NCBI RefSeq assembly: GCF_965137335.1
Contig: NZ_CBCRZD010000007.1
Reading direction: 5' to 3' (one strand)
DNA length: 64,000 nt
Source of the DNA: Empedobacter stercoris
GTDB lineage: Bacteria; Bacteroidota; Bacteroidia; Flavobacteriales; Weeksellaceae
Positions 22,466 to 31,905 of the stretch are shown here, in pieces. The position numbers and the translations under genes are program-made. The notes beneath the pieces are model-generated. The model saw only the letters and a list, made by a program, of their open reading frames with translations, was not told the DNA's origin and ran no database searches. Position 1 is the first letter of the stretch; every line of letters begins with the position of its first letter.

Positions 22466-22990
22466 ATGACAAAAAATGATTGCTACTATTTAGGTAAAAT
22501 TACAAAGAGACACGGTTTCAAGGGTAATTTAATCATTCATTTGGACACGGACGAACCAGAATTATACGATACTTTGGAAGCAGTGTTCATCGAGAAAGAT
22601 GGTACACTGGTTCCATTTTTTTTTGAAACCTCTCAGCCTTATCAAGGCACAAAATTATTAGTAAAGTTTGAAGATATTGAAGACGAAGAAGTCGACAAGT
22701 TAATCAATCGTGAACTTTATTTACCTCTAAAATCGTTACCAGAACTTTCTGGAACAGATTTTTATTACCACGAAATTGTTGGTTTTACGATTTACGACCA
22801 AACAAATACAGAAGTTGGAACGATAAAATCTGTCAACGATTCTGCTGCTCAAGCTTATTTCGAAGTGGATGCAAACGGAAAAGAAATCTTAATTCCGATG
22901 ATTGACGAATGGATTCTTGAAGTGAATCGCGACGAAAAAGCAATGCTTATTAATCTTCCTGACGGTTTATTAGAAATTTATTTGGGGTAA
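22466..22990 (+). CDS. rimM: 16S rRNA processing protein RimM
   Basis: 174 residues: N-terminal RimM domain (about 1-90, Y-L-G-K-I-T-K-R-H-G-F-K-G) and C-terminal PRC-barrel-like domain with I-P-M-I-D-E-W-I-L-E-V (147-157). Helps fold the 30S head. Follows rpsP as in most bacteria, but trmD and rplS, its usual next neighbours, are absent here. Confidence 0.95.
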   Translation: MTKNDCYYLGKITKRHGFKGNLIIHLDTDEPELYDTLEAVFIEKDGTLVPFFFETSQPYQGTKLLVKFEDIEDEEVDKLINRELYLPLKSLPELSGTDFYYHEIVGFTIYDQTNTEVGTIKSVNDSAAQAYFEVDANGKEILIPMIDEWILEVNRDEKAMLINLPDGLLEIYLG

Positions 22991-23090
22991 TACCTCTCAT
23001 CGTAAATCTTTTATTTACTTCTATTTTTTAATTGAGTTTTTCTGATTGTAAAATCCGAAGTTTTCGACATTATATTTATTGTCAATTTCG

Positions 23091-23098
23091 TACCTTTG
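23091..23098 (+). promoter_or_regulatory. glnS promoter -7 box
   Basis: TACCTTTG, a full TAnnTTTG match, 21 bases upstream of the glnS ATG. The -33 region is weak. Confidence 0.6.
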
Positions 23099-23119
23099 CA
23101 AACTCAATCGTAATTAAAA

Positions 23120-24802
23120 ATGGAAGAAGAAAAAAAATCATTGAATTTTATCGAGCAAATCATTGAAGATGATTTAGCTAATGGGATGCCAAAAGAAAAT
23201 TTACGTTTTCGTTTCCCACCAGAACCAAATGGTTATTTGCACATCGGGCACGCAAAAGCAATCTGTTTAAACTTTGGTTTAGGACAACGTTACAATGCGC
23301 CTGTAAACTTACGTTTTGATGACACTAATCCTGACAAAGAAGAACAAGAATTCGTAGATTCTATCCGCGAAGATGTGAAATGGTTAGGTTTCGAGTGGGC
23401 TGAAGAACGTTATGCTTCTGATTATTTCCAGCAGCTTTACGATTGGGCTGTTCAATTAATCAAAGAAGGAAAAGCGTACATAGACGATCAATCTTCAGAA
23501 GTAATTAATGAACAACGTAAAACACCGTTTGAACCTGGAATCGAATCTCCTTATAGAAACCGTTCTGTTGAAGAAAATTTAGCGATTTTCGAACGAATGA
23601 AAGCAGGCGAATTTGAAGAAGGAACACATGTTTTACGTGCAAAAATTGACATGACTTCTCCGAATATGAACATGCGTGACCCTGTGATGTATCGTATTTT
23701 AAAACGTCCTCATCACCGTACTGGAGACACATGGAAAATGTACCCGATGTACGACTGGACACATGGAGAATCTGATTATATCGAAGGAATCTCACATTCA
23801 TTATGTTCGTTAGAATTCAAAAATCACCGTGATTTATATGAATGGTATGCGAATAATGTTGAGTTACCGAATCAACCTCAAAAACCAAAACAACGCGAAT
23901 TTGCTCGTGGTAATGTTTCGTACATGATTACAAGTAAGCGTAAATTAATGAAATTGGTACAAGAAGGAGTTGTAACAGGTTGGGATGATCCACGTATGCC
24001 AACTATTTCAGGTTTACGTCGTCGTGGGTACACACCAGAATCTATCAAGAACTTCTGGAATACTGCTGGTGTTGCAAAACGTGATAATGTATTGGATATT
24101 TCGTTATTGGAATTCTCTGTTCGTGATCATTTAAATAAAATAGCACCACGTGTTTTTGCTGTAATTGATCCAGTTAAAGTAATTATCGAAAACTATCCAG
24201 AAGGACAAGTTGAGGAATTAGAAATTGAGAATAATCCAGAAGATGAAACTGCGGGATCTCGCATCGTACCTTTTACTCGTGAAATTTATATTGAACGTGA
24301 AGATTTTATGGAAGAAGCGCCTAAAAAATTCTTCCGTTTATCATTAGGAAACGAAGTTCGTTTGAAAGGTGCCTACTTTATTAAAGCAGAACGAGTTGAA
24401 AAAGATGCTGAAGGAAACATTACAACAATTTTCGCTACTTATGATCCAGAAACAAAATCTGGAAGTGGAACTGAAGCGTCTAAACGTAAAGTAAAAGGAA
24501 CATTACATTGGGTATCTGCAACAGAAAATATTCCAATCGAAGTTCGCGAATACGATCGCTTATTTACAGTAGAATCTCCGGATGCAGAGAAAGATGTTGA
24601 CTTCTTACAATTTGTTAACCCAAACTCATTAACGGTTAAAAATGGATTCGCTGAACCAGCGCTGAAAAACGCTAAAGTAGAAGATAAATTCCAATTTCAA
24701 CGCATTGGATATTTTGCTTTGGATCGTGATTCTTCTGAAAATAAATTAGTTTTCAACAGAACTGTAACCCTAAAAGATACTTGGGCAAAAGTAAACAAAT
24801 AA
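23120..24802 (+). CDS. glnS: Glutaminyl-tRNA synthetase
   Basis: 560-residue class Ib synthetase. The HIGH signature is in P-E-P-N-G-Y-L-H-I-G-H-A-K (about 33-45), and the KMSKS equivalent is S-K-R-K-L near 272-276. C-terminal beta-barrel anticodon domain from about 340. The tRNA-Gln specific motifs distinguish it from GluRS (G-Y-L-H-I-G-H rather than G-x-L-H-I-G-G). Cells with GlnRS do not need the transamidation route for Gln-tRNA. Single-gene unit with its own promoter and terminator. Confidence 0.97.
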   Translation: MEEEKKSLNFIEQIIEDDLANGMPKENLRFRFPPEPNGYLHIGHAKAICLNFGLGQRYNAPVNLRFDDTNPDKEEQEFVDSIREDVKWLGFEWAEERYASDYFQQLYDWAVQLIKEGKAYIDDQSSEVINEQRKTPFEPGIESPYRNRSVEENLAIFERMKAGEFEEGTHVLRAKIDMTSPNMNMRDPVMYRILKRPHHRTGDTWKMYPMYDWTHGESDYIEGISHSLCSLEFKNHRDLYEWYANNVELPNQPQKPKQREFARGNVSYMITSKRKLMKLVQEGVVTGWDDPRMPTISGLRRRGYTPESIKNFWNTAGVAKRDNVLDISLLEFSVRDHLNKIAPRVFAVIDPVKVIIENYPEGQVEELEIENNPEDETAGSRIVPFTREIYIEREDFMEEAPKKFFRLSLGNEVRLKGAYFIKAERVEKDAEGNITTIFATYDPETKSGSGTEASKRKVKGTLHWVSATENIPIEVREYDRLFTVESPDAEKDVDFLQFVNPNSLTVKNGFAEPALKNAKVEDKFQFQRIGYFALDRDSSENKLVFNRTVTLKDTWAKVNK

Positions 24803-24824
24803 TAAATCTATTTCATTAAATATC

Positions 24825-24856
24825 AAGCTCGGACAATTATGTTCGAGCTTTTTTTA
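24825..24856 (+). terminator. glnS terminator
   Basis: AAGCTCGGAC (24825-24834) pairs with GTTCGAGCTT (24841-24850) with one G-U, followed by a T-run. Confidence 0.88.
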
Positions 24857-24879
24857 TTATATTTAATAAAATTTAAAAC

Positions 24880-25341
24880 ATGAATAATAAACTCTATTTC
24901 ATCATATTTACTGCATTTATTGCCTTATACAGTTGTCAATCATCTAAAAATGCAACCACAAATAACACACAAGAAATAGAACATATACAGCACTCAGATT
25001 TAATTGGAAGGTGGAAACTTGTAAAGCTTTCGGGAGGAATAATAGGTCGCGAACAACTTCCACCAACTAATATGGTTACAGTTTTAGAATTCACACCAAC
25101 CGAAATGATTACAATAATTAATGGTAAAGAAACCAATCGTACAACATACACTATAGCGAAAGGCAAAAGTATTCATACGACAGAACTTGTTCCCATGATT
25201 TACACAAATGGAAACCCTTCGATGGGTAAAAGTTTTCAGGTAGATCAAAATACACTTGGGATTAACGAAGAATTTAATGACGGTTTTTATTATACCTATA
25301 TAAAAATTGGCGAAAACGATGACGGATTACTTAGAGAATAA
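24880..25341 (+). CDS. Lipocalin-like lipoprotein
   Basis: 153 residues with a lipobox (A-L-Y-S-C at about 15-19). A small beta-rich domain opens with L-I-G-R-W-K-L-V-K-L and contains V-L-E-F-T-P-T, like the lipocalin-type small lipoproteins of Bacteroidota. Ligand unknown. Its end overlaps the start of radC by 23 bases. Confidence 0.72.
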   Translation: MNNKLYFIIFTAFIALYSCQSSKNATTNNTQEIEHIQHSDLIGRWKLVKLSGGIIGREQLPPTNMVTVLEFTPTEMITIINGKETNRTTYTIAKGKSIHTTELVPMIYTNGNPSMGKSFQVDQNTLGINEEFNDGFYYTYIKIGENDDGLLRE

Positions 25342-26020
25342 AAACTCCATCAAAAATTGGAACGAAGATGACCGACCACGAGAGAAATTAGCTTTAAAAG
25401 GACGTTCATCTTTGTCTGATGCAGAATTATTAGCGATTATCATGGGGAGCGGAAACCGTGATGAATCAGCCGTAGAGTTAGCAAAACGCATCTTAAACTC
25501 CGCTAATAAAAACTGGAATGAATTAGCTAAATATTCGATTGAAGATTTATGCAAATTTAAAGGTATAGGCGAAGCAAAAGCTATTTCAATTATCACAGCA
25601 ATGGAAATTGGACGCAGGCGAAATTCGCAAGAAGTTTTGGAACGAGATAAAATAACATCAAGCAAAGATGCCGCTACCATTCTTCAACAACAAATTGGCG
25701 ATTTACCAAATGAAGAATTTTGGGTTATGTTTCTTAATCAAGGTAATCGAATCATCAAAACAGAACAGATTTCTCGTGGTGGAATTACACAAACTGCCGT
25801 TGATATTCGCGTAATTTTTAAACGTGCTTTAGAATTAATGGCAACCGCAATCATACTTTCTCATAATCATCCTTCAGGAAATCTCGTTCCAAGCCAAGCG
25901 GATCAATCAATCACTCGAAAAATAAAAGAAGGCGCTACGTTATTGGATATACAAGTACTGGATCATATTATTGTTTCTCAAAAAGATTTTTATTCGTTTG
26001 CGGATGAAGGCTTAATTTGA
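25319..26020 (+). CDS. radC: RadC-family JAB-domain protein
   Basis: 233 residues from ATG 25319 (M-T-D-Y-L-E-N-K); a TTG four codons earlier is possible. N-terminal helix-hairpin-helix region (about 40-85, K-F-K-G-I-G-E-A-K-A) and C-terminal JAB/MPN domain with the metalloprotease-like motif H-N-H-P-S-G-N-x7-D near 180-193. The historic DNA-repair role is doubtful; the biochemical function is unsettled. Overlaps the lipoprotein gene, suggesting joint expression. Confidence 0.93.
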   Translation: MTDYLENKNSIKNWNEDDRPREKLALKGRSSLSDAELLAIIMGSGNRDESAVELAKRILNSANKNWNELAKYSIEDLCKFKGIGEAKAISIITAMEIGRRRNSQEVLERDKITSSKDAATILQQQIGDLPNEEFWVMFLNQGNRIIKTEQISRGGITQTAVDIRVIFKRALELMATAIILSHNHPSGNLVPSQADQSITRKIKEGATLLDIQVLDHIIVSQKDFYSFADEGLI

Positions 26021-26048
26021 TATCTTTAAGGATTATTACATCACTATT

Positions 26049-27278
26049 TTGAATTCAAAAGTCATCATATATACTGAAAAAATCACTAATCGAATCAATT
26101 ACATATTTGATTTCATTTTTCGTGAATTTTCTGGAATTGACTACAAAATAACAACCAATTTTGAAGAATTTTCCAATTCTTTTTTACCCAAAATTAATTT
26201 TTCGATTCAAACTTTAGAAGACGAAATCAATTTCAACGTAAATGATATTTTTCTCGAAACTAATATTAAAGAAAATGTTGATTATTCTAAATTGAATGAA
26301 ATTGGAAAATCATTTTACTGGCTTTCACGTTACGAAGAATATAATGCGAAAACTGAACAATTTGATCAACATAATCGATTTTTAGGTTCAGATTTAGATT
26401 ATTCTCGACCAATTGTTGATGAAATTTGTCTTGATATTCAACAAAAAATACAAACTAAATATCCTGAAATTTCTTTTAAAAAAAGAGTTTTTAAACAAAT
26501 CATTACACATGATGTTGATTATGCATGGAAGTATTTGCACCATAATTCAACGATAAAATATGGTTCGCTTTTCAAAAAGATTATTAAGGGAAATATCAAT
26601 GAAGCCAAGAAGCAAATCAATGTTTTAACACATCAAGAAAAAGATCCGTATGACACCTATAATTATTTAAAAGGGTTAGCTAAGAAACATGAAATCGAAA
26701 CCATCTTTTTTTGGTTATTGGGCGATTATTCTTCTTTTGATAAAAATCATCATTGGAAAAATAAAACACAACAGGAATTAATCCGCACTATTTCGAATTG
26801 GGCCAAAATTGGGATTCACCCGTCTTATCAATCCAATGTAGATGCTAAGTTATTAACAGCAGAAATTTCTCGTTTAAAATCGATTACAAATAATTCCGTT
26901 AAATCATCTCGCCAACATTTCATCAAATTGAGCTTTCCTTACACTTATCAACAATTGTTAATAAATGAAATTTCAGAAGATTATACGATGGGATTTCCGC
27001 ATCAGATTGGGTTTAGAGCTGGGACTTCTACTCCTTTCAAATGGTTTGACTTATCAACAAATCAACAAACAATGTTAACAGTCTATCCTTTTGTTGCTAT
27101 GGATGTTACGTTGAAAAACTATTTACTATTAACACCACAACAAGCTATTGATGAATTAAAAACATTGAAGCAAACAATTAAAAATGTCAACGGTACGTTT
27201 ATAACATTGTTTCACCAATCTAATCTAACAGAAGAATGGATAGAATGGCGAAACGTCTACGAAAGTATTTTCAAATGA
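26049..27278 (+). CDS. Polysaccharide deacetylase family protein
   Basis: 409 residues, starting at a TTG (26049) because the family-like N-terminus begins there and no ATG is near. The first 130 residues are an alpha/beta cap. The NodB-type barrel follows, with metal-binding T-H-D-V-D-Y (about 157-162), G-I-H-P-S-Y-Q-S (about 256-263) and the final T-L-F-H-Q-S-N. It most likely trims acetyl groups from a surface polysaccharide or peptidoglycan. It opens a cluster of coupled glycan genes, and its TGA overlaps the next ATG. Confidence 0.85.
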   Translation: MNSKVIIYTEKITNRINYIFDFIFREFSGIDYKITTNFEEFSNSFLPKINFSIQTLEDEINFNVNDIFLETNIKENVDYSKLNEIGKSFYWLSRYEEYNAKTEQFDQHNRFLGSDLDYSRPIVDEICLDIQQKIQTKYPEISFKKRVFKQIITHDVDYAWKYLHHNSTIKYGSLFKKIIKGNINEAKKQINVLTHQEKDPYDTYNYLKGLAKKHEIETIFFWLLGDYSSFDKNHHWKNKTQQELIRTISNWAKIGIHPSYQSNVDAKLLTAEISRLKSITNNSVKSSRQHFIKLSFPYTYQQLLINEISEDYTMGFPHQIGFRAGTSTPFKWFDLSTNQQTMLTVYPFVAMDVTLKNYLLLTPQQAIDELKTLKQTIKNVNGTFITLFHQSNLTEEWIEWRNVYESIFK

Positions 27279-28141
27279 TAAAGCGAGTTTCACGAAAAAA
27301 ATTAGATGTTAATAAATACACCGAATGTTTAAATAAATCGGTGAACTATCGTATTTATGCGGAAGTTTTTTATTTAGATGCTTTGGTTGAAAACAATTGG
27401 GATTGTTATGTTTTGAATGATTATGAAGCAATAATGCCTTTGCCTTTTGTGAAAAAATTTGGTTTTAAATTTATTACACAGCCTACTTACTGTCAGCAAT
27501 TAGGTGTTTTTCATCAAGAAAATTTATCGAAAGAAACTTTTCAACTTTTTGAGAAAAAATTACACCGAAATTTAGTGAGAGCTTATTCTTTTAATGAAGA
27601 AAATACAGAAATGTTTGAGCCGAAGGGAGAAAAAAGAGTGAATCAGGTTTTGGATTTAAATTTTGATTATAACATTTATTTCAAAACTATTCGTAAAAAT
27701 AGAAAACAAGAAATAAAAACTGGTTTACCTGAAAATTATAAGATTTGTCAACATTCCAAAAACATAGATTTTATCGACTTACTTGATAAAAACTATTCGC
27801 ATATAAAGAAAGAATTACAACTCAAAAAATTAGTAAAACTTGTTAATAAACTACAAGAAGAGGAAAAATCAATTACAATTTCTATTGAAGAAAATCAACA
27901 AGTTTTAGCCAGCTCTTTTTATCTTATTTCTGATAAAAGATTAATACAATTATGTAACGCCAAACTTCCTAATGGTAAGATAAATTACAATACATTTATT
28001 GTAGATTTTATTATAAAAAAATATTCTAATAAAAATATTCATTTAGATTTCGAAGGTTCAAGTTTGAAAGGTGTTCAAGAATTTAATGAAAGTTTTAGAG
28101 CGGCGACACATTATTTCACTTGTTATAAAAACTTTCTATGA
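27275..28141 (+). CDS. FemAB/GNAT-like acyltransferase
   Basis: 288 residues from the ATG at 27275 inside ATGATAA, overlapping the preceding stop; a longer frame from 27236 would overlap by more. The C-terminal half has the GNAT-like pattern of strands (V-L-A-S-S-F-Y-L-I, I-H-L-D-F-E-G-S, F-N-E-S-F-R-A) seen in the FemAB/BioF2-like acyltransferases that modify cell-wall or capsular sugars. The donor is unknown. Four-base coupled to genes on both sides. Confidence 0.65.
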   Translation: MIKRVSRKKLDVNKYTECLNKSVNYRIYAEVFYLDALVENNWDCYVLNDYEAIMPLPFVKKFGFKFITQPTYCQQLGVFHQENLSKETFQLFEKKLHRNLVRAYSFNEENTEMFEPKGEKRVNQVLDLNFDYNIYFKTIRKNRKQEIKTGLPENYKICQHSKNIDFIDLLDKNYSHIKKELQLKKLVKLVNKLQEEEKSITISIEENQQVLASSFYLISDKRLIQLCNAKLPNGKINYNTFIVDFIIKKYSNKNIHLDFEGSSLKGVQEFNESFRAATHYFTCYKNFL

Positions 28142-29409
28142 TAAAAATTTTTTACCATTTATTTGTAACTTTATTCTTCTTGATTATTTACCGTTTAGGA
28201 AGTTTTAGTAAAATTACTTTCGGAGATTCTGCAGGAAAAATTTTGGACATTGAAGCCAATCAATTCAATCTTGAGACGTATTCCATTACACATTTTTTAT
28301 ATCAAAACTTTACAATTCTTATTTACAAACTATTTCCTGATTTTAGTACAATAGAAATTGGACGTTGGGTAAATATTATTTCAGCAATTGTGGTTCTAAA
28401 TATTTTATTCATAATCCTTCAAATTATTACTAAAAAAAAATGGATTGCTTTATTAGGAACGATTGCATTCGGTTTTAGTTTTACGTTTTGGAAAAATACA
28501 GAAAATATCGAAGTATATACATTTTGCTTAATTTGGATAACTTTATATTGTTTATTCTCTTTAAAATTTATTCAACAAAAACAACCTATAAATATTCTAT
28601 TTGCTGGTATAATTTTAGGAATTAGCTTTTTTGCGCATATACAAGGAATTTTATTACTTCCTTCATACTTTTACTTATGTTATTTAGCCTATGACAATAC
28701 AAAAAATAAGACATTTGGTTATTACCTTTTTATTCCTATTATATTCTTAGCATCTTTATACATTTATCCAATCGTTCATAACGAATCAATTAAAAACGTT
28801 TTATCTTCCTCAGATAAATCATGGGTTTCTGATTCTTTGAAAAAAGATTTTTTAAGTTACATAAAAGACTTCGTTAAAGCTTTTGGTTATCTAATTTACA
28901 ACTTTTGGTGGATGAATATTTTCTTATTATTTATACCTATTAGAAATTATTTCAAAAATAAAATATTACTTTTTTTAATTATTTTTGGGCTACCTGTTTT
29001 TGGATTTTCTACTATTTATGCTGTAAGTGACAACTATGTTTTCTTCTTAAATTTCAATCTTAGTTTTTTGATTATTTCGAGCATTGGATTAAATTATTTT
29101 ATTACAAGATTCCCGAAGCATACAACTATTGTTTCAGTGCTTATATTTTCAACACCATTCTATTATTATACAGCAAAACAACTTGTTTTAAAAACTAATA
29201 AAGGTCAAGAGTTTCATCATCAAAAATCTTACAAAGATGGCTTGAATTATTATTTACTTCCATGGATGAACAACAATAAAGGAATAATAGAAGTTATTTT
29301 AAACAACGAGGAAACGAATGAAGATATTGAATGGATGAAAAAGTCTGCCCAACAATTAATTGATTTAAAATCTAAAACGATGACAATTGAAGAAATTAAA
29401 AAGTTGTAA
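28138..29409 (+). CDS. DUF2723-like polytopic membrane protein (GT-C type)
   Basis: 423 residues, about ten to twelve hydrophobic helices. The segment F-T-F-W-K-N-T-E-N-I-E-V-Y-T (about 115-128) resembles the conserved FTFWxxAxxxEVY of DUF2723, a GT-C-fold group related to protein O-mannosyltransferases. It probably transfers a lipid-linked sugar at the outer face of the inner membrane. Starts with ATGA overlap, so it is translated with the preceding acyltransferase gene. Confidence 0.72.
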   Translation: MIKIFYHLFVTLFFLIIYRLGSFSKITFGDSAGKILDIEANQFNLETYSITHFLYQNFTILIYKLFPDFSTIEIGRWVNIISAIVVLNILFIILQIITKKKWIALLGTIAFGFSFTFWKNTENIEVYTFCLIWITLYCLFSLKFIQQKQPINILFAGIILGISFFAHIQGILLLPSYFYLCYLAYDNTKNKTFGYYLFIPIIFLASLYIYPIVHNESIKNVLSSSDKSWVSDSLKKDFLSYIKDFVKAFGYLIYNFWWMNIFLLFIPIRNYFKNKILLFLIIFGLPVFGFSTIYAVSDNYVFFLNFNLSFLIISSIGLNYFITRFPKHTTIVSVLIFSTPFYYYTAKQLVLKTNKGQEFHHQKSYKDGLNYYLLPWMNNNKGIIEVILNNEETNEDIEWMKKSAQQLIDLKSKTMTIEEIKKL

Positions 29410-29431
29410 CTTAACATACAATTTTTTATTT

Positions 29432-30652
29432 ATGAAAACATTATTTAGTTTATTTATTGTTATTTCTATATTTTCTTGTACTGCTCAACAAGGTGGTTTA
29501 ATTTATCCAGATTCTCAAATAGTCACAAATGCAAAAGTTGTTCATATTACAGATGAATCATCAATAAAAAATTTTACAATAACCAACGATTTACAACCTA
29601 TTACTTTACAAATAAATGTTATTGTATTAAAACGTGAAGACGGAACGGGGAATTATGATTTAAAAAATCCTGAAGAAAAGAAAGCCTTAGAAAATTTCAT
29701 GAATTATAGCAATGATGTTTGGACGAACCTTAAACAACCAGAAGATTTAACAGGATGCTATACCGGAAATGACTTTTATCCTGATACGAAAGTTCGTTTT
29801 AAATATAATTATATTGAAATTAAAGATAATTATGCTTGGAACTATAGAAATAGCGGTGCTGATTTAGAGAAAAAGAAATACAGTGGTATTACACCATATA
29901 GAGGTTGGTATTTGACTTACTTAGATGACAAAATTGCGCAAGATAAAACTATTCCAAAAGGTTTAAATGTTTACCTAACTATGGATGCAGATCATTATGA
30001 TAGACTGTATAAAGTAAAAAGTAAAGATTTTAATTTAAACGAAATTGCTGCCGCTGAATCTCCAAGTAATAATTTATCGCAAAGCACAAGTATTCATATA
30101 CCCAATCGCTACCTGAAATATTTATCGCACAGATACCAAGATCCTATTCGATTTAATAAAACCGTTCAAGAGACCATGTCTTGGGATGTAAACGATGCCC
30201 GCGGTTTAGCTCACGAAATTGGACATAGTCTTGGTTTAGGACATCACAACCAGTACCATAATGCAAATGCTTGTAAATATACAATTATGTCTCAAGTTGG
30301 TCTAGATCGAAGAAATTACCTTCAACCAACTGAAATTTTAAAAGTTCATAAAAACTTGAGAGAAACCAATCTGATACAATTTGTAACAGAAGATTCTTTT
30401 TTAGGAAATACGTTTATCATGAATGAAGACACCGATTGGAATAAAACGCAACGTTTCTATTCTAATTTAAAACTTGAAAACAATATTACCTTAACGATTA
30501 CAGAACCTATAATTATTTCTCCACAAGCGACCATTAACTTTGGAAATAATTCGAAAATTATTTTCGAAAATAAAGGAAAGATTATCTATCCAAATGGAAA
30601 TGATTTTAAAAATTACATCAACAAAAAAGAGAATTCTATTATCCAAAATTAG
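29432..30652 (+). CDS. Metzincin-type zinc metalloprotease lipoprotein
   Basis: 406 residues starting at ATG 29432 (M-K-T-L-F-S-L-F); the frame runs back to 29387 but those 15 residues spoil the signal. Lipobox at I-F-S-C (Cys16). Zinc motif H-E-I-G-H-S-L-G-L-G-H at 261-271 matches HExxHxxGxxH, and the Met-turn follows as Y-T-I-M-S (283-287). Likely outer-membrane anchored and periplasmic or surface exposed. The target is unknown. It is the last plus-strand gene of the glycan block, convergent with a flippase. Confidence 0.85.
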   Translation: MKTLFSLFIVISIFSCTAQQGGLIYPDSQIVTNAKVVHITDESSIKNFTITNDLQPITLQINVIVLKREDGTGNYDLKNPEEKKALENFMNYSNDVWTNLKQPEDLTGCYTGNDFYPDTKVRFKYNYIEIKDNYAWNYRNSGADLEKKKYSGITPYRGWYLTYLDDKIAQDKTIPKGLNVYLTMDADHYDRLYKVKSKDFNLNEIAAAESPSNNLSQSTSIHIPNRYLKYLSHRYQDPIRFNKTVQETMSWDVNDARGLAHEIGHSLGLGHHNQYHNANACKYTIMSQVGLDRRNYLQPTEILKVHKNLRETNLIQFVTEDSFLGNTFIMNEDTDWNKTQRFYSNLKLENNITLTITEPIIISPQATINFGNNSKIIFENKGKIIYPNGNDFKNYINKKENSIIQN

Positions 30653-30654
30653 AA

Positions 30655-31905
30655 TTAATTCAATTCTTCTAAATATTTTCTAAACAAGAATTTTGCATAA
30701 AATCCCGACACTAAAAACATCAACAAAAATCCTAATGCAGCGCCTTCTATTCCATAAGGAGGAATTAGTAATAAATCAAAAGTAATTAGGCTAAAAATTG
30801 AAAGTATGGATACTCTAATATTCCAATTGTATTTGCCAATTGCGCTAAATAAATTAAGATAAAGTACGCGAAATAAAATCGCCAAAACAACTGCGACTGT
30901 TGTAATAAAAAACACTTTATCTCCCTCTAAATAAGATTCGTTAAAAAATAATTTGATCAACCAATCTTTGAGAAAATAACTTCCTATAAGCATTATTAAT
31001 CCTATCGGGATAAAAAGTTTATAATAATTTTTAATATAAAACTTCAAAAAGTTTTTATCCTGACAATTCTGGATAATTCGAGGAAAATCCGTTTGAAATA
31101 AAATGGTCGGAAGAAATAATAAATTCATCGGAAGGATAATCGCAACCTTATATAAAGCAATGTCTTTATCAAGCATAAATAACGCGATCATCGCAATATC
31201 AATAGAAAATAATAATTCGGATGCAAAATAAGCCAATGATTCCATTCTTCCATATCGCCACATTTCTTTCCAATTCATCGATTCCAGTTGATTAACTGCT
31301 TTCTGTATCATACTTTTTGAATAAAAAAGTAAACTCAAAAAAGGAGCAATTGCCAACGAAATCATATAACCTATCAGACCAAAATAAAAAGTCAAAATAA
31401 AAGTGAGTAACAACCCAAAACAATTGATAAAAATATTTAGAGAAGCAAACTTTTTATTATTTCCATTAATTCGATAATCGATGGTTAAATGCGCGTGAAA
31501 AAAAAGACCAAAAAGTCGAATTGCAAACAAAAGAATAATCCACTCCAAATGTTCAAATTTTAGCACATATAAATTTGCAATAAGTATAAAAAGAATCGAT
31601 AAAAAGAATTGATATACAATACCATTACGAAGTAGTTTTCTGCTCAAATCTCGACGAATAAGTTCATCTTCTTCGGAAGAACCAAATTTCATCAAAACCT
31701 GCAACGAACCAAAACCATTCCATGGTGACATAAAAGCAACTATTGAGGCTATAAGTGTTATTCGACCAAATTCATCTTGCGGAATCATTTTAACAATAAA
31801 AATGGTATTGATTAATAGCACAAATTTCCCTATCAAAAAAGATAAAAAAACATAGAAGCCGTTGTTCTGTAAAAATGATTGTAAGAATTTGATTAAATCT
31901 TTCAT
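30655..31905 (-). CDS. Polysaccharide flippase-like membrane protein
   Basis: 416 residues, about twelve hydrophobic helices, with the N-terminal pattern of oligosaccharide flippases (F-V-L-L-I-N-T-I-F-I-V-K-M-I-P-Q-D-E-F-G). Moves lipid-linked glycans across the inner membrane in the Wzx type. It overlaps the GT4 gene upstream by four bases (ATGA), so these are coupled. Two bases from the metalloprotease stop on the other strand. Confidence 0.82.
   Translation of the reverse strand: MKDLIKFLQSFLQNNGFYVFLSFLIGKFVLLINTIFIVKMIPQDEFGRITLIASIVAFMSPWNGFGSLQVLMKFGSSEEDELIRRDLSRKLLRNGIVYQFFLSILFILIANLYVLKFEHLEWIILLFAIRLFGLFFHAHLTIDYRINGNNKKFASLNIFINCFGLLLTFILTFYFGLIGYMISLAIAPFLSLLFYSKSMIQKAVNQLESMNWKEMWRYGRMESLAYFASELLFSIDIAMIALFMLDKDIALYKVAIILPMNLLFLPTILFQTDFPRIIQNCQDKNFLKFYIKNYYKLFIPIGLIMLIGSYFLKDWLIKLFFNESYLEGDKVFFITTVAVVLAILFRVLYLNLFSAIGKYNWNIRVSILSIFSLITFDLLLIPPYGIEGAALGFLLMFLVSGFYAKFLFRKYLEELN

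Noticed and set aside
27236..27274. Longer start for the FemAB/GNAT-like gene
   Set aside because: It would overlap the deacetylase gene by 43 bases; the ATGA-type overlap at 27275 matches the style of the neighbouring junctions.
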